From assembly GCF_003259745.1 (NCBI RefSeq), contig NZ_QLMC01000010.1:1-64000 (forward strand): a stretch of 64,000 bases of DNA. Reading direction: 5' to 3'. A program made the position numbers and the translations under genes. Source of the stretch: Larkinella arboricola. Lineage in GTDB: Bacteria; Bacteroidota; Bacteroidia; Cytophagales; Spirosomataceae. Positions 9,301-17,217 of this stretch are shown here, piece by piece; the stretch's first letter is position 1; every line of letters starts with the position of its first letter. The notes under the pieces were generated by a model. The model was not told where the DNA came from. It saw only the letters and a list, made by a program, of their open reading frames with translations, and did no database searches.

Positions 9301-9646
9301 TCTGCGAATCCGGTACCGCGATGCCAAAGCGGCTGCGCGGGTGGCCGGGGCGGCCCGCTTGCGACCTATTCTCATGACCGCGCTGGCGATGATCGCCGGG
9401 ATGATTCCCATGGCCAGCGGGCTGGGCGAATCCGGGGAGCAGACGGCTCCACTGGGCCGGGCCGTCATCGGCGGTCTGCTCTTTTCGACGGTTGCCGCCC
9501 TGCTGATTCTGCCCGTTGTCTTTGCAAGTGTTCAGCGCCAAACGACGTTTGATTCCCCCTCGCTTGATCCCGACGATCCGGCCAGTACGGTATACGATGG
9601 TAACCATCCGACCAACCCTGTTCTTGAAACCAGTATAACGCATTGA
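6386..9646 (+). CDS. Efflux RND transporter permease
   Basis: A 1086-residue inner-membrane proton-driven pump of the AcrB/HAE1-like superfamily, close to the usual length. I start at the ATG at 6386 (MLKTALAKPITVIVALLGVV), the normal first helix. There are two repeats, each with one helix, a large periplasmic porter/docking loop (about 35-330 and 590-860) and five further helices. In the first bundle the motif GLALAIGILVDQATVVIENI carries the Asp of the proton relay (other family members have DDA/DDP here). A HAE1 rather than a heavy-metal (CusA) type is likely. Expressed with TolC upstream and adaptor downstream; the two-component pair at 2.8-4.9 kb is the probable regulator. Confidence 0.93.
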   Translation: MLKTALAKPITVIVALLGVVVFAVLALLKIPVDIFPGLNLPTIYIAQPYGGMTPAQMEGFIATRYQNQLLYVSGIKAVEVKNIQGLCLVKCTFYEDVNMAQVSGEVANQVSRVMNYLPPGTVPPTVVRFDASSLPVGQLVFSSRRASLGEMQDLASTRIRPLFSQIPGASAPPPFGGNERTVVVRVSPERMRSYELTPDEIVQAVVKNNQISPAGSVRIGDYTVMTPSNTVLDKVDEFMDVPLRKGVGPTVFLRDVATVEDATDVPVGYALVNGKRSVYIPVTKTADASTMSVVNALKGKLSEMQALLPDDVQLSYEFDQSKYVTQAVHSLGVEGGLGAVLTGLMVLLFLGDWRSSLIVILTIPVSILAAILLLNLSGQTINIMTLSGLALAIGILVDQATVVIENIHQHLEMGKPRARAILDACQEVAFPLLLITLCILAVFAPAFLMHGVPRGMFLPLSLAVGFSIIVSYLLSQTFVPVVSNWWLKGHDHPAPHDLSILPDLDNKKEIRQEVYENQHPAKVSGFERFKLGYLHLLDGLLVRRGLVMIGYGLLCAVLIGIGFTQIGQDMMPRQNHARQFQVRIVGPQGLRIERTEELTKQVIRQIADLVGAKNVAISSAFVGMTPSSYGTSALYVFNAGPHEAVLQVNLSDTYEVRSLDALKEQIRQRVRQKLPHVRLSFEPIDLTDKIMSQGAQTPIEILVGGKDLAEGQHYANRLLARLREIPYLRDLRINQPLSYPTVQIQVDRERAAQLGLSTDEIAKSLVAATSSSRFTAKNLWLDQSKGFAYQVQIELEQEHMKSVADIQSIPLVKGQLRPTLGDVATIRPVNVPGQYDRIGPRRIITVSANIHNQDLGTATRDVQAAINLAGDPPKGSVVELRGLAQLLQETLSSLQFGLGLAIVVIFLLLAANYQSFKVAGVVLVSVPAVLAGSLTLLLLTGQTLNLQSYMGIIMSVGVSVANALLLVTNAESLRIRYRDAKAAARVAGAARLRPILMTALAMIAGMIPMASGLGESGEQTAPLGRAVIGGLLFSTVAALLILPVVFASVQRQTTFDSPSLDPDDPASTVYDGNHPTNPVLETSITH

Positions 9647-9659
9647 AATTGGTAAAATC

Positions 9660-10793
9660 ATGCAGATTCCACCTCTTTTCCAGTCTTATCTAATCGGGCT
9701 GCTAGTGTCCGTCACCGGGTTAATGGTGAGCAGTTGCGGAGGCTCATCGGTAGATAACAACCGAATGGCCGAGGCCCCGCTCGACGAAGAGATTCGCTAC
9801 GAAGCCGTCCGGCTGACGGCCTCCCGTCCGACTCGGGAACTGAATTTACCGGGTGAACTGGAAAGCTATTACGAAACGGATTTATATCCGCGGGTCAGTA
9901 GCTACGTCAAAGCGCTCCACGCCGACATCGGCGACCGGGTCAGCCAGGGTCAGGTGCTGGCCGAACTGGAAGCCCCGGAACTGACGGCCAACCTCACTGA
10001 AGCCTTTTCGAAGGTTAAAGCTGCCGAAGCCGTGTATGGGGCCAGCAAAGGAACCTACCAGCGTGTGTTACGGACGAGCAAAACCCTGGGGGCCATCTCC
10101 CCGGTTGACCTGGATGCGGCCCGGACCAGGGCGATCTCGGACAGTCTGGCGGTGGTGGCGGCCAATGCGCACTATAGCTCTGTGCAGCAACTGGTTAGTT
10201 ATCTTAAAATAACGGCTCCCTTTACGGGGGTGATCACCGACCGCCGGTTATCCCCGGGCGCGTTCGTCGGACCGGGCGGGCAGAACGGCGTGCCTATCCT
10301 GAAAATCAAGCAACTCGACCGGCTGCGGCTACGGATTGCGGTGCCGGAAGCGTACCTGGGTGACATCCGGCGGGGGAATCCCGTACGGTTTACGGTGCGT
10401 AGCTTTCCTAATCAAACCTTTACCGGTCGTATCAGCCGGGTCGCCAACAGTGTTCGGCCCGAAACCCGTTCAGAACTGGTGGAAATTGATTTCCAGAACA
10501 AGGGCGGAAAACTTAAACCGGGCATGTTTGCTTCTGCCCGCCTGCCAGTCAGCGCATCGGGTGAGGGAAGCCTGTATGTTCCTAAATCGGCGGTTGTCAG
10601 CACGATGGACCGGACGTTTGTGATCAAAGTAGTAAATGGAAAAGCCGTGCGGACCACCGTGCAGAAAGGCGATGATGCGGCCGGACAGACACAGGTATTC
10701 GGCGAAGTAAAGCCCGGAGAGATCATTTTGAAAACCGCCAGCGAAGAACTCACAGACGGAACTTCCGTCAATATTCAGGTTGTCAATGGCTGA
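9660..10793 (+). CDS. RND efflux periplasmic adaptor lipoprotein
   Basis: A 377-residue membrane-fusion protein. The signal sequence ends in a lipobox (LMVSSCGG), so the mature protein is probably lipid-anchored. Order of domains: beta-barrel strand, lipoyl half (YPRVSSYVKALHADIGDRV), a short alpha-hairpin at about 110-175, second lipoyl half (ITAPFTGVITDRRLSPGAFV), beta-barrel, and membrane-proximal domain (LYVPKSAVVSTMDRTFVIKV). It lies 13 bases after the pump gene and closes the operon. It links the RND pump to the TolC-like channel. Downstream there is about 260 bases without a clear terminator before the convergent chloride-channel gene. Confidence 0.92.
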   Translation: MQIPPLFQSYLIGLLVSVTGLMVSSCGGSSVDNNRMAEAPLDEEIRYEAVRLTASRPTRELNLPGELESYYETDLYPRVSSYVKALHADIGDRVSQGQVLAELEAPELTANLTEAFSKVKAAEAVYGASKGTYQRVLRTSKTLGAISPVDLDAARTRAISDSLAVVAANAHYSSVQQLVSYLKITAPFTGVITDRRLSPGAFVGPGGQNGVPILKIKQLDRLRLRIAVPEAYLGDIRRGNPVRFTVRSFPNQTFTGRISRVANSVRPETRSELVEIDFQNKGGKLKPGMFASARLPVSASGEGSLYVPKSAVVSTMDRTFVIKVVNGKAVRTTVQKGDDAAGQTQVFGEVKPGEIILKTASEELTDGTSVNIQVVNG

Positions 10794-11052
10794 TCATTTC
10801 ACCATTTGTAACGGCCCGCCAGATTTTCGAAGAACCCTCGTTTTGTACAGATACATACACTCTAAATAGTCCCTTTTTTATCTTAAGAAAGAGCTAGGTC
10901 AGATAGCCATGAATTCATGATTGAGACCGGTTCTTTCACCCCTTTTCAGCATAGAACTTTTGACCAAGAAGCTAAATGGACTTCATTTACTGCTGTTTAC
11001 CTGAGCCTCCCTGTATTTGATTGGCTTGCAGCGCTCATGCTTCAGTAGTGAT

Positions 11053-12468
11053 CTATGTACTTGAATTATTCTTGTTTTCGTCTTTTTCTTTTGTGAACCG
11101 GGTTTGGCCGGATTGAGCCAGCGCTTCCCGCACGAATCCGGCTTTTAAATGCTCATAAAAAGAATGCCGGTCAATCAACGAGGATGCCCCATGAGCCACC
11201 AGCCCACCCAGTAGCAACTGAAAGATCGCCGAATGCCGATCCGTCATTTCCAGCACCAAAATGGCGGCCGTGAAGGGAGAGCGCACCACCCCGGTCAGGA
11301 AACTAACCATACTCACCAGAATCAGCAGATTCCGGTCAACGGGTGCTACCTGAAGCAGCCGGCAAAGGCCATCGCCCAGCACGGCCCCCGCACTCAGGGA
11401 GGTAGCAAACACGCCACCGGCTCCTCCACTGCAATAACTGAGGACCATACCGGCAAACCGTACCGGAAAAAGATAAGCCGGCGCTGAAATCCCGCTATCA
11501 AACAAGAGTCGGTTAATCAGGGACTTACCCGTCCCCGCGGCATCCGTTCCCAGCCCGAACGTCAGACCCGCCAGCAGCAAACCACACCCCACGACCCAGC
11601 CAACCCGTTGCAACCGGCTGCCCAGCCGTTGGCGGTAGCTATTGACCCACAGCAGCGTTTGGGCCAATAGCGCACCGGCCAGGCCACACACCGTGGCCAC
11701 CGCGGCAATAATGGCCAAAATCCAGCCGGTAGAAGCCTGTACTTTGGGAAAACCCAGGTACAAATAAGGCCCTAAAATAGCTTGGGCGGTGATGCCGGCG
11801 ATGATTACCGCCGTAAACACGGCGGTGCGAAACCGGGTGATGTGGGTTTGCGTCAACTCTTCGACCACGAAGACAATACCGCCAAGGGGTGTATTGAACG
11901 CGGCAGCCAGCCCGGCGGCTCCGCCCGTAATTAAGGCAATTTGCCGGGATAACTGCGGCCAGCCTTCGGGTTGAAGGCGGTTGATGGCCCGGAAAATTGC
12001 TGCCGAGATCTGAATCGTGGGCCCTTCCCTGCCGATGACCCCTCCCCCCAGTAACAAGACGCCACTGCTGAGAACTTTTACCAGCGCAACGCGTAAGCTC
12101 AGCAGGTAAGCGGTGTGCCCATGCAGGCGGGGGTTGGACAGTTCGATGCCCGCCATGACCTGGGGGATGCCACTGCCGCGGGCCGCGGGAGCCAGCTGAT
12201 CGACGAGTACCCAGGCGATCACAAACGCAATGGGCGTTAAAGCAAAAGCCAGCAGAGGTTCAGTGGTCAACCAGGAGAAGCTGATGCGTTCGGCCCAAAC
12301 AAAAAGTTTCTCGTAGCCCACGGCTGCCAGGCCCGTCAGCACGGAGGCTACCCAAAAAGGAAAGCTCTGCAGAATTAGCCGACGCACCCGCTCGGTATAA
12401 AACGGATGAATTACCTTGCGGTCGATCCAGGCCAAAACCTGCGCGTAACGGGAGTCCTTCCTAGACAT
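11053..12468 (-). CDS. ClC-family chloride channel/antiporter
   Basis: A 471-residue integral membrane protein with the ClC fold. Signature segments are present: GSGIP (residues about 97-101), GREGPTIQISAAIF containing the gating glutamate, and SGGAGGVFATSLSAGAVLGDG. The FVVEELT segment keeps a glutamate at the place of the internal proton glutamate of ClC-ec1, which favours Cl-/H+ exchange over a pure channel. There is no C-terminal CBS domain; the tail is basic and polar (TKEKDENKNNSST). It is transcribed alone, convergent with the efflux operon. Likely roles are chloride homeostasis or acid resistance. The call is firm at family level and the transport mode is inferred. Confidence 0.9.
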   Translation of the reverse strand: MSRKDSRYAQVLAWIDRKVIHPFYTERVRRLILQSFPFWVASVLTGLAAVGYEKLFVWAERISFSWLTTEPLLAFALTPIAFVIAWVLVDQLAPAARGSGIPQVMAGIELSNPRLHGHTAYLLSLRVALVKVLSSGVLLLGGGVIGREGPTIQISAAIFRAINRLQPEGWPQLSRQIALITGGAAGLAAAFNTPLGGIVFVVEELTQTHITRFRTAVFTAVIIAGITAQAILGPYLYLGFPKVQASTGWILAIIAAVATVCGLAGALLAQTLLWVNSYRQRLGSRLQRVGWVVGCGLLLAGLTFGLGTDAAGTGKSLINRLLFDSGISAPAYLFPVRFAGMVLSYCSGGAGGVFATSLSAGAVLGDGLCRLLQVAPVDRNLLILVSMVSFLTGVVRSPFTAAILVLEMTDRHSAIFQLLLGGLVAHGASSLIDRHSFYEHLKAGFVREALAQSGQTRFTKEKDENKNNSST

Positions 12469-12764
12469 AGTGGTTGTCGTTGTAGATGCTCAGAAGCCGA
12501 GGGTTTCGCTTTTAGATAAAAAGTTTGAACGGTTTGTGGCTAGAATCAAACGTACGGACATTTCTCTTTCGAAGCCCATTTTTCCAGGAAAATCCTACCG
12601 CTGACGATTGTGAGCGTTGTTGTAAACCTGGGGCGAATCGTGAAATGAAGCAGATTGATGACTCGCAAACTCCTGCCATTCAGGCACTTCTTCTATTTAT
12701 TGATCTAATTCTAGAGACTACGCTTGAAATCCTTGGTAGATAAGGTAGCCAATCAAGAATCAAT

Positions 12765-12964
12765 TCATTGCGCCTGATCGCCCGCTTTTTTAATTGCTTC
12801 CTGAACATGATCGGCAATCCGATTGTCGGTTGTCTGGACTGTGAGTAGCCGGTCATTTGTATCCAGGTTCCAGCCATCAATTTGCTCAATATTATTTAAG
12901 GCCAGGGAAATGGCGGCAACCGCATCGGGGTGCGCACCGTCGTACGGAAATGTAGCGTTTCCAT
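12765..12964 (-). pseudogene. HMA-like mini-protein gene, frameshifted
   Basis: Reading from an ATG at 12964, the frame begins METLHFRTTVRTP and soon stops, while the neighbouring frame continues DAVAAISLALNNIEQIDGW, then LDTNDRLLTVQT and ends KKAGDQAQ. One added C in the CCCC run near 12928-12931 joins them into a 66-residue protein. Its pattern (short beta strand, helix, W-x-(L/V)-D-T strand, LTV strand, C-terminal helix ending in KAG) is that of small heavy-metal-associated (ferredoxin-like) domains common in Bacteroidota. The metal-binding CxxC is not present, so it belongs to the Cys-less relatives. It is either a recent pseudogene or an indel error. Confidence 0.5.
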
Positions 12965-13181
12965 GTAACCGATTCGTTTAGTGTTTCTTGAATAACCTTA
13001 CCAAACGGAAACTGTTCTAAGGAAGCTGCCCATCCGCAACCGACCGTTTTTACCAGGCTTTTTTCAACTTCGGTTGGGGCATTGATCGTTGGGCACCCTC
13101 TTCCTGTTAAAGCGATTGAAAACAATTTACTGGCGGTTTGACTTGAAAAGAAAACAGGAGTTCATTCTAAAATCCCATAAA

Positions 13182-15296
13182 ATGGCCGACGAATTTGAAA
13201 AGAGCCTATTGACCAGACCCGGAGACCCCTATCCGCGAGGGGCTCACTTTGATGGAATAGGGACGAATTTTGCCCTTTTTAGTGAAAACGCCACTGCGGT
13301 ATCGCTCTGTCTCTATGATGCTCATCAACCCGAGCGGGAACTCGTCCGCATTCCCCTGGTTGAACGCACCGAGATGATCTGGCATATTTACGTGGAGGGC
13401 CTAAAACCCGGACAACTTTACGGCTACCGCGTCGAAGGCCCCCATGACCCGGCCAATGGGCATTACTTCAATTCCTCCAAGTTACTGCTGGATCCCTACG
13501 CCCGGGCCATTCACGCCCCCATTGTTCATCAGGATGCCTATCTGGGGTACGATTTCACCAGTGCTGCCCACGATCGGTATTTAATTCCTAACCAGATTGA
13601 CAGCGGCCCCGTCGCGCCCAAAAGTGTGGTGATTGATCCCTCCTTTGACTGGGAAGAGGATCGGCACCTGGCGATTCCCTCCCACCGCTCGGTGATTTAT
13701 GAACTGCACGTCAAAGGATTTAGCCAACAGCATCCGGACATTCCCGAGGCCTTACGCGGATCGTATGCCGCCCTGGCTCATCCCGAAAGCATCCGCTATT
13801 TTAAGAAACTGGGCATAACGGCCATTGAGCTCATGCCGGTCCATCAGTTTACAAGCGAAAGTTACTGGGGCTACAACACCATCGGTTTCTTTGCGCCCCA
13901 CAATGGATATGCCTCCTCGGGAATGCGCGGGCAGCAGGTGACCGAGTTTAAACAAATGGTCAAAGCGCTTCACCGGGCGGGCATTGAAGTTATTATGGAT
14001 GTGGTGTATAATCACACCGCCGAGGGAAACCGATTTGGTCCCACGCTCATGCTGAGAGGCATCGATAGCCGGTCTTATTACCGGGTGGTCGAGTCGCAGC
14101 CGGAGTTCTACATGGACTATACCGGCACGGGCAACACCCTGGATTTAACTCACCCCCGCGTTTTGCAGATGGTGATGGACAGTCTGCGGTACTGGGTGAG
14201 CGAAATGCATGTGGATGGGTTTCGTTTCGATCTGGCCACCGCCCTGGCCCGCGATGAAACCCAAGCCGGGCGCGTATCGTCCTTTCTGGATGCGGTTGCC
14301 CAGGATCCGATCTTAACCCGGGTCAAACTGATTGCCGAGCCCTGGGATATCCATTCCTATCAGGTGGGGCATTTTCCGGTTCGCTGGGCTGAATGGAACG
14401 GACGCTTCCGCGACACGGTCCGCTCCTTCTGGAAAGGCGACGAAGGGCAAGCTCAGGAGATGACCCTGCGGCTGCTGGGCAGTCCGGATTTGTACGGCAA
14501 CGATGGGCGCTCACCCACGCACAGCATCAATCTGATCACGGCCCATGATGGCTTTACGCTCCAGGACCTGGTTAGTTACAACCACAAGCACAACCAGGCC
14601 AACGGGGAAGACAACCGGGATGGCCACGATCATAACCTAAGCTGGAACCACGGTGTGGAAGGACCAACGGATGATCCGGCGATTCTGGAGCTGCGGGAAC
14701 GCCAAAAGCGGAACTTTCTCATGACACTGTTTCTGAGCCAGGGCGTACCGATGCTGCTGATGGGTGACGAATACGGTCGAACGCAGCGGGGCAACAACAA
14801 CGCCTACTGCCAGGATAACGAAATCAGCTGGATGCACTGGCAGTGGAACAAAGAGCAACAGGCCTTATTTGCTTTTACCAGCCAGTTGATCGCTCTTCGA
14901 AAGGCCTATCCCCTGCTTTCCCGGCGCCGGTTTTACCAGCCCCCGCAACTCGTCTGGTTGCGCAACGATGGTTTACCCCTGGAAGCCGAAGACCTCCAAA
15001 ATCCGCACACGCGTTGCTGGGGTCTGTTGCTGGATGGCTCAACGGTGGATGAACAGGACCGAGAGGGCGCGCTAATTGGGATGCAGGGCGATCAACCGGT
15101 GTTGCTGCTGTGGATTCTGAACGCTTACTGGGAAGAACTCACGTTTGATCTGCCCCCGGTTGGCCCAGCGGGTTGGGAAATTGTTGTGGACTCCACCAGC
15201 GATCAGGTTACTTCCCAAAAGGGGCCGGCACAGGAAGCGAGTTCGCTTGTTGTACCCGCCCGCTCATCTGTCCTGTTGCGAAATCATACAGACTAG
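13182..15296 (+). CDS. glgX: Glycogen debranching enzyme GlgX (GH13 isoamylase type)
   Basis: A 704-residue cytoplasmic enzyme that hydrolyses alpha-1,6 branches of glycogen limit dextrins. It has an N-terminal CBM48 at about residues 15-110 (HFDGIGTNFALFSENA, GYRVEGPHDP) and a GH13 barrel with the four conserved regions: DVVYNHT, DGFRFDLATAL (nucleophile Asp), LIAEPWD (acid Glu) and ITAHDGFTL (transition-state Asp). A short C-terminal beta domain ends it. Length fits GlgX (about 650-720). I chose the ATG at 13182 (MADEFEKSLLTRPGDPYPRG); an upstream TTG extension looks unlike the family. It stands alone, with no other glycogen genes in the window. Confidence 0.92.
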   Translation: MADEFEKSLLTRPGDPYPRGAHFDGIGTNFALFSENATAVSLCLYDAHQPERELVRIPLVERTEMIWHIYVEGLKPGQLYGYRVEGPHDPANGHYFNSSKLLLDPYARAIHAPIVHQDAYLGYDFTSAAHDRYLIPNQIDSGPVAPKSVVIDPSFDWEEDRHLAIPSHRSVIYELHVKGFSQQHPDIPEALRGSYAALAHPESIRYFKKLGITAIELMPVHQFTSESYWGYNTIGFFAPHNGYASSGMRGQQVTEFKQMVKALHRAGIEVIMDVVYNHTAEGNRFGPTLMLRGIDSRSYYRVVESQPEFYMDYTGTGNTLDLTHPRVLQMVMDSLRYWVSEMHVDGFRFDLATALARDETQAGRVSSFLDAVAQDPILTRVKLIAEPWDIHSYQVGHFPVRWAEWNGRFRDTVRSFWKGDEGQAQEMTLRLLGSPDLYGNDGRSPTHSINLITAHDGFTLQDLVSYNHKHNQANGEDNRDGHDHNLSWNHGVEGPTDDPAILELRERQKRNFLMTLFLSQGVPMLLMGDEYGRTQRGNNNAYCQDNEISWMHWQWNKEQQALFAFTSQLIALRKAYPLLSRRRFYQPPQLVWLRNDGLPLEAEDLQNPHTRCWGLLLDGSTVDEQDREGALIGMQGDQPVLLLWILNAYWEELTFDLPPVGPAGWEIVVDSTSDQVTSQKGPAQEASSLVVPARSSVLLRNHTD

Positions 15297-15902
15297 GGGT
15301 ATCAGGTGTAAACTACCCTGAACAGCCTCCCAACCAGGGTCAATACCGACCGTTTACTAAACGCAATGGGGTCGTAACGAATCAATTTTTGACTGAATAT
15401 ATGGAACCCTCTCGGGCTTAAAATGAACACTGGAGTATCGTAAGGCTCAGAAAGGTCTGAGTAGCTGACGAGTCGAGTTAGAATGGCGTAAAAAGGATAA
15501 GAATCCATTAATTTTTAAAAATAAGATAAGACTACTGCGCAATTTCATGCGTGATCGGCCTAATCAAGTTGTAATGGCGTACTTCGTAGGCGTTTTTGCT
15601 TATTGCCTTATTTTGCTGACGTGATTCGCGGAAACGAAGAGCAAAAGTTTGTCCTCTCAACCGCTATATTACTTGGTTTAATACTGGCGCTGGGGGCGTG
15701 GCGGCCCTCATTTTTTTGTCACCATACTGCAGAATCCTTGCAGATAGGCACCATCGTCCATCATATCAGCCGGAAAACAATCAAAGCCATTGATGAACTG
15801 GTTTCTGGTCAAACCGGCCAGCCAGTCGACATTCCCCTGAGCATGATGCGATCAGATATGGCCTTGAACCCACTACCAGACAAAGTAGTGGGTTACTAAC
15901 CG

Positions 15903-15940
15903 TATGCTACTGGAAATAATAGTTAAAATCCAGTAGCATA
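15903..15940. repeat. 12-bp inverted repeat, 14-base loop
   Basis: TATGCTACTGGA at 15903-15914 pairs exactly with TCCAGTAGCATA at 15929-15940. It lies just after the stop of the open frame at 15603-15899. No T-run follows, so it may be a factor-dependent or stabilising hairpin, or a remnant repeat. Confidence 0.6.
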
Positions 15941-15953
15941 TGCATATTTATGA

Positions 15954-16250
15954 CTTATTAAGCTATTACTCGACACCTTTTTCGATGGAAGGTTACGGTC
16001 CGCCGTTGCGGTCGAAGCCTATCGTGCCGAACGAGTCCAAGCTGCCGAGTTGAAAGAAACGTTGGGCATCTCCAAGACGGAACTGCGTTCTCTAAACCAT
16101 TATTACTTTCGATACCATCTATTTCCCCTTTTACATTTTAAAAACCGTTGTAAGTCGATGAAACGGGACACAGATTTCAGCAAAGTAGAAGAGATTCAGT
16201 ACCTTGGAAGCCCGCTTTCAGTAGTTGAAAGTGGCCGGATTCTTTTCTAG
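15954..16250 (+). pseudogene. Start-less fragment, possible UPF0175-like antitoxin
   Basis: The open frame after the stop at 15951 reads DGRLRSAVAVEAYRAERVQ and then AAELKETLGISKTELRSL, a helix-turn-helix-like pattern that recalls small UPF0175-type antitoxins. There is no ATG before it, and the rest of the frame (to the stop at 16248-16250) shows no recognisable domain. I treat it as a remnant; the family link is weak. Confidence 0.2.
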
Positions 16251-16281
16251 CCAAACTGATCATCTCTCCTTAAGCCAACCC

Positions 16282-17217
16282 ATGAACCGAAGAACTTTCT
16301 CCAATAACCTCCTTAGTATTTCAACAGGTGTGCTCTGTGTTCCCAAGGCAATATGGTCTTACGAAAATGTGGCTGGCCGATTAGAGAAAATACCGAAAAC
16401 GGACACACACGTACATTTATTCGATTTGAAAAATTTATCCTACGGTTGGTTAAAAAACTCGCCCAAAATCAACCGTAATTTCGATTTACAGGATTATAAA
16501 GAGGCTACGAAAAGTTCGAACATCGGAAAAATGGTTTTCATGGAAAGCGGAACGGATGCCCATTTAGGTCTCAAGGAAGCTACCCTAGTAAGCCAGTTGG
16601 CCCTATCCGAACCAAAGATCAGGGGAATAGTGGCCAAGGCGGACCTTACGCAAGGGCCTGGCACTGAAAAAGCATTGGAGCAGCTTTGTGAACTCCCTTT
16701 GGTTAAGGGCATCCGGGCCGGCTTCCCGAAAAATGCGGCAACTTCCAACGGTTTTTTAGAGGGCTTCAAGGCATTGGCCGATCGCAAACTGAGTTTTGAC
16801 TTGTTGATTTCACCACCACTTATGGCCGAAGCGGCCAAGGTGGCCATCAAATTTCCTGATACGATTTTTATCCTTGATCATCTGGGAAATCCAAACGTAG
16901 GGGATGCAGATACTACACAATGGCGGAACGGAATAGAGAAGTTAGCGGAACTGCCCAATGTGAACTGTAAAATTTCGGGTATCATTACCCGTTTCGGGAA
17001 GGATTGGTCGGTCGAAAAGATCAAGCCCTATATCCTATACGTCATCGAAAAATTTGGGATGGACCGTTTGGTCTACGCCGGAGATTGGCCCGTAGTACTG
17101 CTGGCCGACTCCTACAAAAGGTGGTCCAGGGCTTTTGAAAAAATTACAGAACAATTTTCCGATGAAGAATTGCACAAGATATATCATAAAAATGCAGATC
17201 ACATCTATCGGTTATGA
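16282..17217 (+). CDS. Amidohydrolase (TIM-barrel metal-dependent hydrolase)
   Basis: A 311-residue protein of the amidohydrolase-2 family (lactonase/decarboxylase-like). Signature: TDTHVHLFDL near residue 40 (HxH metal motif), a central FILDHLGNP with the third metal His, and YAGDWPV near the C-terminus with the conserved Asp. This pattern is typical of L-fuconolactonase-like sugar-lactone hydrolases. The N-terminus (MNRRTFSNNLLSISTGVLC) resembles a Tat-like or lipoprotein export signal, so it may act in the periplasm. I start at the ATG at 16282. The stop overlaps the next ATG (ATGA), so the two genes are translationally coupled. Substrate is unknown; a sugar lactone is the best guess given the sugar dehydrogenase nearby. 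Confidence 0.75.
   Translation: MNRRTFSNNLLSISTGVLCVPKAIWSYENVAGRLEKIPKTDTHVHLFDLKNLSYGWLKNSPKINRNFDLQDYKEATKSSNIGKMVFMESGTDAHLGLKEATLVSQLALSEPKIRGIVAKADLTQGPGTEKALEQLCELPLVKGIRAGFPKNAATSNGFLEGFKALADRKLSFDLLISPPLMAEAAKVAIKFPDTIFILDHLGNPNVGDADTTQWRNGIEKLAELPNVNCKISGIITRFGKDWSVEKIKPYILYVIEKFGMDRLVYAGDWPVVLLADSYKRWSRAFEKITEQFSDEELHKIYHKNADHIYRL

Larger units (their letters stand above)
15297..16281. other. Gene-poor stretch with possible remnants
   Basis: About 1 kb without a convincing gene. A 98-codon open frame at 15603-15899 on the plus strand encodes one hydrophobic segment and a polar C-terminal half (TIVHHISRKTIKAIDELVSG); I cannot assign it, and its codon use is not distinctive. A 12-bp hairpin (15903-15940) and a start-less fragment (15954-16250) follow. 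This junk marks the boundary to the more AT-rich block that starts at 16.28 kb. Confidence 0.5.

Noticed and set aside
12525-12743. 72-codon open frame on the plus strand
   Set aside because: No recognisable domain; it lies between the chloride-channel and HMA-like genes and is probably noise.
12965-13125. Open extension of a minus-strand frame past the HMA-like start (LFSIALTGRGCPTINAPTEV)
   Set aside because: I could not match it to a family or join it to the HMA-like domain, so I did not add it to that gene.
15302-15508. 68-codon minus-strand frame
   Set aside because: No domain, in a gene-poor stretch, composition not protein-like.
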